Below are positions 6,178-13,314 of a DNA stretch of 17,679 nt, piece after piece (within the stretch, counting starts at the first letter, position 1; each line of letters opens with the position of its first letter). The notes below the pieces were generated by a model. That model ran no database searches and was not told the DNA's origin. It worked only from the letters and a program-made list of their open reading frames with translations. Location: the NCBI GenBank assembly GCA_946539475.1, contig CAMNHM010000047.1:1-17679 (forward strand). Reading direction: 5' to 3'. The DNA comes from an uncultured Prevotellaceae bacterium (GTDB taxonomy: Bacteria; Bacteroidota; Bacteroidia; Bacteroidales; Bacteroidaceae). Position numbers and translations under genes: made by a program.

Positions 6178-9100
6178 ATGAAAACAATGAAGTTTTTACT
6201 GGCCGCTCTGCTGGTTTTTGTATTGCCACTGTAGCACAGTCAGCCACCTACTATGGGTTCAAGATAGGCGGCGTCAGCGTCACGTCCGACAACTTCAACA
6301 ACGTCCGTAGCAGCCACATGTCTGCCTATTCCCAAAGCGTCAACGGCGGCGATTATCTGGTGACCTACAATCCCGATACGAAGATCGTGGTGCTCTACAA
6401 TGTGAATATAGAGCGCACGGGAAGCGGCAACCGTGCCATTCTCAATGAGAGCTGCGAAGGGCTGACGGTGGTACTGAGGCGCGGCAATCATCTGGAGGCC
6501 CGTGATGCTTCGCCCGTCAGGCTGGAGACATCCACTACTATTATCGGCGATGAGGTCGATGGATATAAATTCGCCACGATTAAAGGCGGCAGCGAGGGTG
6601 GTATGACCATCGCCAATGGTGCCACGGTGACCATTCGCAACATCGACTTGGATGTCTATGCCGACCACAGTTACTGCATCAATGGTGTGGCCAACTCGTC
6701 GACCAATCCCAACGACTGGGCGACGCTCATCATAGAAAACTGTAAGTTCAGAGCCGAAACCGACATGGTTAGCAACAACTGGGCCATCTGCAACCTCAAG
6801 CATCTGACGGTCAACAATTCCTTCGTCAATATATATGGCTGGGAAGCGATTCACAATCTTCAGTCGTTCACCAAGGGACCCAAAATGTGCACGATGGACG
6901 GCGGCTCCCAAAGGGTGTATTTCTATGCTCCAGACATGAACTTCTCCTTCACTCCTGATGCTACCAGCCCTACCAATGTCATCAGAATTCAGATGAAGAT
7001 GAGCGATGAGACAGGCATTGCCATCGACGAGACGAATTTCCCTGACCCAAAATTCCGCGCTGTTATCCTCAATGACTACGATGACAACGGTGACGACCTG
7101 TTAAGTGAAAGGGAAATCAACCAAACAAAAAGAATAACCATTAAAAGCGGCAAGGGCGTTACCAACATGAAAGGTCTGGAGTACTTCACACTCCTGGAAA
7201 AACTGGAGTGTAGTGGCAATGAGCTGACGTCGCTAGATTTGTCTCCCTTTATACAACTGAGATACTTAACATGCAATAATTGTGGTCTGACTTCCTTGGA
7301 TGTGTCGCATAATCCGTTTATAATAGAGATTTGGTGCCAATCCAACAACCTGACCACGCTCGACCTTTCAGCAAACGATATGCTGACTCATGTGGATTTT
7401 GCTGATAACCACATCAGAGGCGCCGGAATGGATTCGCTAGTATACAGCCTTAACCGATGGTTTGTTGCTCACTTTTATGATGCAGGCTTGCGAGTAAAAC
7501 TGAGTAAAGACTCGGACACAGAGAACGAGATGACCCAGGAACAGGTGCTCCTTGCCAAATCCAAGGGATGGACGTCTTATTACTGGGGAGTGGCGGAAGG
7601 TGCCACCAAATATTCGTGGATTGAATATGAAGGTGTGATCAGTAGCACTCCTCCGGGCATTGTCATCGATGCCGAACACTTCCCCGATGCAGCCTTCCGA
7701 GCCGAAGTTGCCAGCGACGTCGTCGACCTCGACCAGAACGGAGTGCTCAGCGAATATGAGTTACGGCGGAGATCGGTGCTGAATGTGCATGGAAAAAACA
7801 TTGCAAGCCTGCAGGGAATAGAGCACTTCACGGAATTGCAGAGACTCAACTGCTATGACAATAACCTGAGGGAGCTTGACCTGTCGCACAGCAGCGGGAT
7901 AAGACAAGTATACCTCTACGGCAACAATATCTGCGGTGAGGCCATGGACAGTTTCATTGCCTCCCTGCCGTCAAGGCCCAGCAGCGAGCTAGGTTTTTTG
8001 TACGTCGTCTGCGATGGAAGGTCGCCCGACAACACCATGACCAACCTCCAAGTGGCAGCTGCCATCGAAAAGGGTTGGAAAGCGATGAAGTCGGCCGACA
8101 ACGGTGAAATGTGGACACCTTATTCGGGCGAAGATGTGGGCTTTCTCATCGACGAGCAGCACTTCCCCGATGAGAATTTACGTGCGGTTATCCTGGACAA
8201 AGCCATTGACACGAACGAAGACGGCTACCTGAGTGTGTCGGAGCGGGATGCTGTGACAAGGTTGGATTTCCCAAACTTGAACGTTGAAAGCGCAAAGGGC
8301 ATAGAGTACTTCCCCAACTTAAAGCAACTCTATTGTTCAGGCAACAACCTGACGGAACTCGACCTCCATCGCAATCAGAAACTATTGGTTGTGTCTTGCT
8401 CCAAGAATAAGCTGACTTCTTGGTCATTCGCCTACCAACAGAACAGGTTGTTGAGGTATATCTATTGTTGCAATAACCAGTTGACCCAGCTCAATTTCTC
8501 TAACAACCCAGCGCTGGAAGAGGTTTACTTCTACGGAAACAAGATTCGTGGTGAAAACATGACCGTCCTCGTCAACAGCCTGCATCAATATGGTGGTAAG
8601 TTGTATGCGTACAAAAATGAGGATCCTGTTGAAGGCAACTACATGACCTATTCGCAGATGGTAATTGCCGAAGGAAAACATTGGAGAATATACGATAGCT
8701 CACCTGACTATATTTCTGACATCATTTCGTCTTCAGATTTGGGCTTAGGCATCGACGAATATAACTTCCCTGACGAGGTTTTCCGTGAATATGTCGAGCA
8801 ATTCGATACGAACCACGACGAAGCACTGAGTGAAGAAGAACTGTCGGCTGTGACGGAGATGGATGTAATCGGCAACGTTGCCGACCTGACTGGTATCGAG
8901 AACTTCACGTCCTTGAAGAGGCTTGAGGTTCAAAATCAACAGCTGACCAAGCTTGACGTGTCGAAGCTGACGGAGTTGGAGACGCTTTGGTGCGACAACA
9001 ACCAGCTGACCAAGCTTGACCTGACAAATAACACGAAGCTGGTTCACTTGCAGTGTACAAATAATCAACTGGATGAGCTAGATCTGGCGAATAACACGAC

Positions 9101-10379
9101 ACTGGTAGATCTATGGTGCGAGAATAATCAGCTTACCCAGCTTGATGTGGCAAATAATACGGCGCTGGTAACGCTGAGTTGCTCCAACAACCAGCTGAAA
9201 TCCCTTAACGTGGCACAAAATAAAGCATTGGCAGATCTGAGATGCTACCACAATCAGCTGACGACACTTGAGCTGTCGACCAACGTGAATTTGGAATATA
9301 TAGAATGTAGCGATAATCAGCTGACCAGCATCCTGACGGCACCTGGCACACCGAAGATTTCGATGAATTGCTGGAATAATCACCTCAAGGGCAGGAGCAT
9401 GACGGATCTCGTCAACAATCTACCTACTGTCGAAAGCGGTGGTATCTACTTCCGCTCGCTGGATGACATCGAGGACAACGAGATGACATCGGCACAGGTG
9501 AATATAGCCACAGGCAAGGGATGGAAAATATGGCAGGACTATTACTATGACCAATATACTGAATACTGGGGCAACGATGTGACGCTGGCCATCAACGAGA
9601 CGAACTTCCCTGACACGAACTTCCGTAATTTTGTGCGTGGCAGCAACATCGACAAGGACGGAGACGGATATCTTAGCGATGAGGAGCAGCAGGCCGTGAA
9701 GACCATCGACGTAAGCGGCTGTTACATCAGCGACCTGACTGGCATCCAGTACTTCACCAACCTGGAGGATCTGGACTGCGGCTACAACCAGATTGAGAGC
9801 CTCAACCTGCAGCAGAACACGACGCTGAAAAGACTAAACTGCAGCAACAATCAGCTGACACAGCTCGTTCAGGGCAACGAAGGCCTGGAAGAGGTGAACT
9901 GCAGCAACAACCAGATAGAGACTCTGATGCTCTACTCATCGACGCTAAGGTCGGTGGACTGCTACAACAACAAGCTTACAGACTATACGGGCAGTTTCCT
10001 CACCAACCTGCCCGATCTCTCCAGCCTGCCTGAGGATCAACGCGGTCAGCTCTACTTCCGCTGCGACTTTGGCGATGAAAACGAGATTAACACACAGCTG
10101 GTACAGTTTGCCAAGCAGCTAGGATGGACCGTCTACTCCACCACTGGCAACCACTGGTATAAATACGAAGGCACTCACATCAAGGGTGATGCCAACGGCG
10201 ACGGCGTGGTGAACATTGCCGACGCAATAGCTGTGGTGAACTACATCCTCAACGACGGGACTGTCACTGGCAGCTTCTACTTCTATGCTGCCGACACGAA
10301 CAGCGACTACCTTATCACCATCGAGGATGTGGTCGCCATCGTGGAAATGAGTTTAGAACAATCGTCCACAGAGGACTGA
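6178..10379 (+). CDS. Giant exported EF-hand/LRR modular protein with dockerin-like C-terminus; signal peptide out of frame
   Basis: The natural start is ATG 6178 (M-K-T-M-K-F-L-L-A-A-L-L-V-F), but that frame stops at TAG 6232. Adding one T to the T5 run at 6215-6219 joins it to CIATVAQSATYYG and the long frame, giving about 1400 residues with a normal signal peptide. Without the repair, the first ATG of the long frame is 6318, which would give an unexported 1353-residue protein. After the leader comes a beta-helix-like region (to about nt 7010), then five modules starting near 7020, 7660, 8142, 8748 and 9585. Each has an NFPDxxFR-type entry, a 12-residue EF-hand loop (7080-7115, 7725-7760, 8208-8243, 8805-8840, 9651-9686), a G-(I/L)-E-(Y/H/N)-F-type cap, 21-residue LRRs of form LxxLxCxxNxLxxLDLxxN, and a closing MTxxQ..A..KGW segment. 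The end is a two-loop dockerin (10188-10223, 10293-10328). A surface binding or adhesion role is inferred. It could be phase-off, a pseudogene or a sequencing error. Confidence 0.8.
6214..6220 (+). other. T-tract frameshift within the signal peptide
   Basis: GTTTTTG contains five T. With six, codons from ATG 6178 read L-V-F-C-I-A-T-V-A-Q-S-A and run into the 1353-codon downstream frame. With five, the frame meets TAG at 6232. The signal-peptide halves in the two frames fit together exactly at this point, so a one-base length change here is the simplest explanation. Confidence 0.8.
8907..9347 (+). repeat. Seven in-frame 63-bp LRR repeats (coding)
   Basis: Within module 4 of the EF-hand/LRR protein, seven consecutive 21-codon units read TSLKRLEVQNQQLTKLDVS.., TELETLWCDNNQLTKLDLT.., TKLVHLQCTNNQLDELDLA.. 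and so on, followed by a partial eighth. The Cys in LxC, the NNQL turn and the LDL strand are kept while surface positions vary. DNA of neighbouring units is similar (AATAATCAGCT and AACCAGCTGAC versions), as expected from unit duplication. The pattern corresponds to the bacterial IRREKO-type LRR consensus. Confidence 0.85.
10182..10376 (+). other. Two-loop dockerin-like domain
   Basis: The first loop is D-A-N-G-D-G-V-V-N-I-A-D (10188-10223) with helix AIAVVNYIL. The second is D-T-N-S-D-Y-L-I-T-I-E-D (10293-10328) with helix VVAIVEMSL. Acidic or Asn residues are kept at loop positions 1, 3, 5 and 12 in both, so both should bind calcium. It corresponds to the single-loop end of the upstream gene. 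Confidence 0.8.
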
Positions 10380-10381
10380 TC

Positions 10382-11218
10382 TCAGCGACGTGCAGAGTCA
10401 GTCACGCGCCTGGTGGTGGGTACGAAGAATTGGCGGGTCTGCGAGTGGATGACGTTGTTGCCCTGGGCGACACCGACGCGCACCTCTATCTGACCATTGC
10501 GTAGGCCGTGGTCGGCAACGAGGGATGCGGTATAGCGTATGGCCTGATGCGGGGCGATACTCTCGATGCGCAGGTTGGGCGAGATGTGGATATGGCGGTT
10601 GCCCGTCGACTCCTCTACGAGGGGATAGATGTCGTATATAGGCTGCGAGCTGTTGTTGGCAATCTCAAAGATGACAGAGCATTTCTCACCGCGCGTGAGC
10701 TGTCCGTCGCGCGTCTCCTCGTATACGCCGGCATTGCGGATGACGAGCGGCTCGGTGGCCTTGGACTCTGCGAATTGCTGTCCGTAGCCCTGTGCGGTGG
10801 CGTTGCCATCGTCGAACGTGATGCGGTCGTCGCCACGCATCTGTGGGTCGTAGCCGCTCTGGTCGTAGCCCTGTCCTTGTCCATAGCCCTGCTGTCCTTG
10901 TCCATAGCTGCCGTAGCTGCCGCTGCGTGTGGCCTCTCGCTGTCGCTGTGCCTGTCGGCGTGCTGCCACGCCCTCCTGGTAGCGCTGCTGCTGCTCCCTG
11001 TCTTTGGCAGCTCCGATGGCAGCTCCTGCTGCTGCTCCTCCTATGGTGCCTATGAGTGCGCCAATCTCGTGGCCTCGCCATCCTCCGGCGATGCCTCCGA
11101 CGGCCGAGCCGATCATGTTTCCAAACGTGCTGCCGGTGTACATGCCGGCTGCTTCATAGTTGCCGCAGCTACTCACGAGCAAGCATGCGCCAATCAGTAT
11201 TATCATTACCTTTTTCAT
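10382..11218 (-). CDS. Glycine-zipper lipoprotein with Gln/Gly/Tyr-rich linker
   Basis: 278 residues. The start MKKVMIILIGACLLVSSC has a lipobox (L-V-S-S-C) with Cys18 as the expected lipidation site, so the mature protein is membrane anchored. Residues about 25-72 form a glycine zipper (GNMIGSAVGGIAGG, then GALIGTIGGAAAGAAIGAA), a pattern of outer-membrane 17-kDa-type lipoproteins and membrane-inserting segments. A Gln/Arg-rich stretch (about 73-98) and a low-complexity linker of YGQGQ/GYGQ/GYD units (about 100-128) follow. The last 115 residues look like an Ig-like beta-sandwich (KCSVIFEIANNSSQPIYDI ... IEVRVGVAQGNNVIHSQTR). The function is unknown; an envelope structural or stress role is inferred. 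Its stop codon is 2 bp from the stop of the convergent LRR gene. ATG 11218 is supported by the lipobox and by the -7 box 35 bp upstream. Confidence 0.85.
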   Translation of the reverse strand: MKKVMIILIGACLLVSSCGNYEAAGMYTGSTFGNMIGSAVGGIAGGWRGHEIGALIGTIGGAAAGAAIGAAKDREQQQRYQEGVAARRQAQRQREATRSGSYGSYGQGQQGYGQGQGYDQSGYDPQMRGDDRITFDDGNATAQGYGQQFAESKATEPLVIRNAGVYEETRDGQLTRGEKCSVIFEIANNSSQPIYDIYPLVEESTGNRHIHISPNLRIESIAPHQAIRYTASLVADHGLRNGQIEVRVGVAQGNNVIHSQTRQFFVPTTRRVTDSARR

Positions 11219-11252
11219 ATCTGATAGTCAGTGGTTTTATTAGATGACGATG

Positions 11253-11283
11253 CAAAGATAGGTATTTTTTCAGAATCCGACAA
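11253..11283 (-). promoter_or_regulatory. Promoter of the glycine-zipper lipoprotein gene
   Basis: Read on the minus strand, TATCTTTG (11260-11253) matches TAnnTTTG. TTG (11283-11281) lies 20 bp further upstream in the -33 position. The predicted message would have a leader of about 30 nt. Confidence 0.6.
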
Positions 11284-11291
11284 TAGGAAAA

Positions 11292-11311
11292 TCCCTAAAA
11301 AGTGTTAGGGA
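11292..11311. promoter_or_regulatory. Dyad TCCCTAA-N6-TTAGGGA between divergent promoters (operator candidate)
   Basis: TCCCTAA (11292-11298) and TTAGGGA (11305-11311) form a perfect 7-bp dyad with a 6-bp spacer. It sits between the minus-strand lipoprotein promoter and the plus-strand acyl-CoA ligase promoter, so one dimeric regulator could affect both. No regulator gene is present in the window. Confidence 0.45.
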
Positions 11312-11337
11312 AATCTCTCTCATTAGAAAAAAAGTGC

Positions 11338-11345
11338 TACCTTTG
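11338..11345 (+). promoter_or_regulatory. -7 box of the acyl-CoA ligase gene
   Basis: TACCTTTG fits TAnnTTTG and lies 26 bp before ATG 11372, predicting a leader of about 20 nt. There is no clear -33 TTTG at the usual distance. Confidence 0.6.
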
Positions 11346-11371
11346 CATTCGTATTAAACACATGTGGGCTT

Positions 11372-13180
11372 ATGCAAGTGAATAGTCATCTGTCGAGACT
11401 GGTGCAGGATGTGGCTGCTAAGTATGGCGACCGCGAGGCACTTATCTACAAGGACTATGGCTCCAGTCAGTGGAAGTCGTATTCCTGGAACGAGTTCTCA
11501 GCGCGTGTCAGACAAGTGTCGAACGCTATGCTGAACATGGGTGTGGGCGTGCAGGAGAATGTTGGCGTGTTCTCGCAGAACTCTGTCGACTATCTCTTCA
11601 CCGACTTCGGTGCCTGGGGCATCCGTGCGGTGACCATCCCCTTCTATGCCACCAGCTCGGAGCAGCAGATTCAGTTCATGATCAACGATGCCCGTATCCG
11701 CTTTATCTTCGTCGGTGAGCAGGCGCAGTACGACAAGGCGCGCCGTGTCTTTGCCACCTGTCACACGCTGGAGCGCATCATTGTCTTCGACTCGGCTGTG
11801 AGCATCCCTGAGGGTGACACGATGAGCATCCACTTCAGCGAGTTCCTTGAACTCGGAAAGGGCTTGCCACGACAGAGCGAGGTGGAGAACCTGCAGCGGG
11901 AGGCATCGATGGACGACATCGCCAACATCCTCTACACCAGTGGCACGACGGGCGACTCGAAGGGTGTCATCCTGACCTGCGGACAGTATCATGCGGCGAT
12001 GGAAGCTAACCACCGCTGTGTGCCCGTGACGGACAAGGACCGTGTGCTGAACTTCCTGCCCTTCACCCATATCTTCGAGAAAGGTTGGAAGATTCTGTGC
12101 ATCACGATGGGTGCCCGCCTGATTGTGAACACCAACCCGCTGGAGGTGCAGCAGTCGATGCGCGAGCAGCACCCCACGTGTATGTCGGCCGTGCCCCGCT
12201 TCTGGGAGAAAGTCTACATGGGCGTCCAGGAGAAGATCGAGAGCAGCTCGGCCGTCAAGCGCAAGCTTTTCGAGCATGCCATCAAGGTAGGCCGAAAGCA
12301 TAATATTGACTACCTGTCGAAGGGTCGTCGTCCGCCGTTGAGCCTGCACATGGAGTACGAGATGCTGAACAAGACCGTCTTCTCGTTGGTGCGCAAGGAG
12401 CTGGGGCTGGAGAATGCCCATTTCTTCCCCACGGCTGGCGCCACGGTCTCGCAGCATGTGGAAGAATTCGTGCATGCCATCGGCATCAACATGATGGTGG
12501 GCTACGGACTGACCGAGAGCCTCGCCACCGTCAGCTGCGACCATCTCGGCGAGCCTTTCACCGTGGGGTCGGTTGGCCGTCCGATCAGTGGCATCAGCAT
12601 CCGCATCAGCGACGAGGGAGAGGTGCTGCTCAAGGGCCCGACCATCACCCGAGGCTACTATAACCGTGACGACCTAACGCGCCAGAGCTTCACTGCCGAC
12701 GGCTATTTCCGTACGGGTGACTCAGGCTATATGGAGAATGGCGAGCTCTTCCTCAAGGAGCGTATCAAGGATCTCTTCAAGACGTCGAACGGCAAGTATA
12801 TCGCTCCGCAGATGATTGAGTCGAAGCTGCTGGTAGACAAGTATATCGACCAGATAGCCATTATCGCCGACCAGCGCAAGTTTGTCTCGGCCCTGATCAT
12901 CCCGCAGTATCACTTGCTGGAGGAGTATGCCCGCGAGCATCGCATCAGCTTCAGCAGTCGCAGCGACCTCTGCACCAATCCGCAGATACATACGATGATC
13001 ATGGAGCGCATCGACACGTTGCAGCAGCAGCTGGCCCAGTACGAGCAGGTGAAGCGCTTCACGCTGCTGCCCCAGCCCTTCTCGCTGGAGCGTGGCGAGC
13101 TGACGAACACGCTGAAGATCAAGCGGCGCGTGCTGAACGAGAACTACCGCAGGGAGATTGAAAAGATGTATGAGGAATAG
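11372..13180 (+). CDS. Long-chain fatty acid--CoA ligase (AMP-forming)
   Basis: 602 residues, typical for the family. It activates fatty acids with ATP to acyl-AMP and then forms acyl-CoA with release of AMP and pyrophosphate, feeding phospholipid synthesis or fatty acid uptake. Visible adenylate-forming motifs, in order: the phosphate-binding loop Y-T-S-G-T-T-G-D-S-K-G (residues 188-198), GYGLTES (377-383), YFRTGDSG (445-452) with the ribose-binding Asp450, and the hinge/linker region KERIKDLFKTSNGKYIAP (462-479). The protein has no signal peptide and is expected to be cytoplasmic or peripheral at the inner membrane. The extended insert between the first two motifs, including a helical KRKLFEHAIKVGRKH stretch, resembles long-chain (FadD15-like) ligases rather than acetyl-CoA synthetases. 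Start ATG 11372 is followed by the usual N-terminal segment ending in YGDREALIYKD. It is probably monocistronic, since a hairpin and a fresh promoter follow. Confidence 0.92.
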   Translation: MQVNSHLSRLVQDVAAKYGDREALIYKDYGSSQWKSYSWNEFSARVRQVSNAMLNMGVGVQENVGVFSQNSVDYLFTDFGAWGIRAVTIPFYATSSEQQIQFMINDARIRFIFVGEQAQYDKARRVFATCHTLERIIVFDSAVSIPEGDTMSIHFSEFLELGKGLPRQSEVENLQREASMDDIANILYTSGTTGDSKGVILTCGQYHAAMEANHRCVPVTDKDRVLNFLPFTHIFEKGWKILCITMGARLIVNTNPLEVQQSMREQHPTCMSAVPRFWEKVYMGVQEKIESSSAVKRKLFEHAIKVGRKHNIDYLSKGRRPPLSLHMEYEMLNKTVFSLVRKELGLENAHFFPTAGATVSQHVEEFVHAIGINMMVGYGLTESLATVSCDHLGEPFTVGSVGRPISGISIRISDEGEVLLKGPTITRGYYNRDDLTRQSFTADGYFRTGDSGYMENGELFLKERIKDLFKTSNGKYIAPQMIESKLLVDKYIDQIAIIADQRKFVSALIIPQYHLLEEYAREHRISFSSRSDLCTNPQIHTMIMERIDTLQQQLAQYEQVKRFTLLPQPFSLERGELTNTLKIKRRVLNENYRREIEKMYEE

Positions 13181-13230
13181 GACGCTCCCGTCTGACTCGT
13201 ACGTCATTTCCCCTTAATGTATAAAAAAGT

Positions 13231-13270
13231 ATAATATTTCCCTGCGGATTGCCTCTGCAGGGAATATTAT
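13231..13270. terminator. Long imperfect palindrome downstream of the acyl-CoA ligase gene
   Basis: ATAATATTTCCCTGC (13231-13245) pairs with GCAGGGAATATTAT (13257-13270) over 14 bp with one bulged T, closing an 11-nt loop. It lies 51 bp after the ligase stop, as a terminator would, but has only a weak T-rich tail. It also overlaps the promoter of the next gene, so an operator role is equally possible. Confidence 0.5.
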
Positions 13271-13281
13271 TTGTACTTTTG
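13249..13281 (+). promoter_or_regulatory. Promoter of the tandem thioredoxin-like surface protein genes
   Basis: TACTTTTG (13274-13281) matches TAnnTTTG, and TTG at 13249-13251 lies 22 bp upstream as a possible -33 element. The first ATG (13315) follows about 33 bp after the box. The -33 element falls within the loop of the palindrome at 13231-13270. Confidence 0.55.
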
Positions 13282-13314
13282 CACGATTTTTTCACTAACT
13301 ATTTTAACTACCTC

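Noticed and set aside
6318..6320. ATG 6318 as the true start of the EF-hand/LRR gene
   Set aside because: It would omit the signal peptide although the protein is clearly of an exported type, and a perfect leader exists at 6178 one base out of frame.
10508..11224. A 238-codon plus-strand open frame opposite the lipoprotein gene
   Set aside because: The minus strand has a lipobox, a glycine zipper and a promoter; the plus-strand product is Ala/Leu/Ser-rich antisense of the glycine zipper and Gln-rich linker.
11498..12544. A 348-codon minus-strand open frame inside the acyl-CoA ligase gene
   Set aside because: It is entirely antisense to a well-supported enzyme gene and its low-complexity sequence shows no family signature.
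13249..13251. TTG 13249 as the start of the first thioredoxin-like gene
   Set aside because: It lies within a palindrome and upstream of the -7 box, and it would bury the signal peptide behind 22 extra residues. ATG 13315 gives a normal leader.
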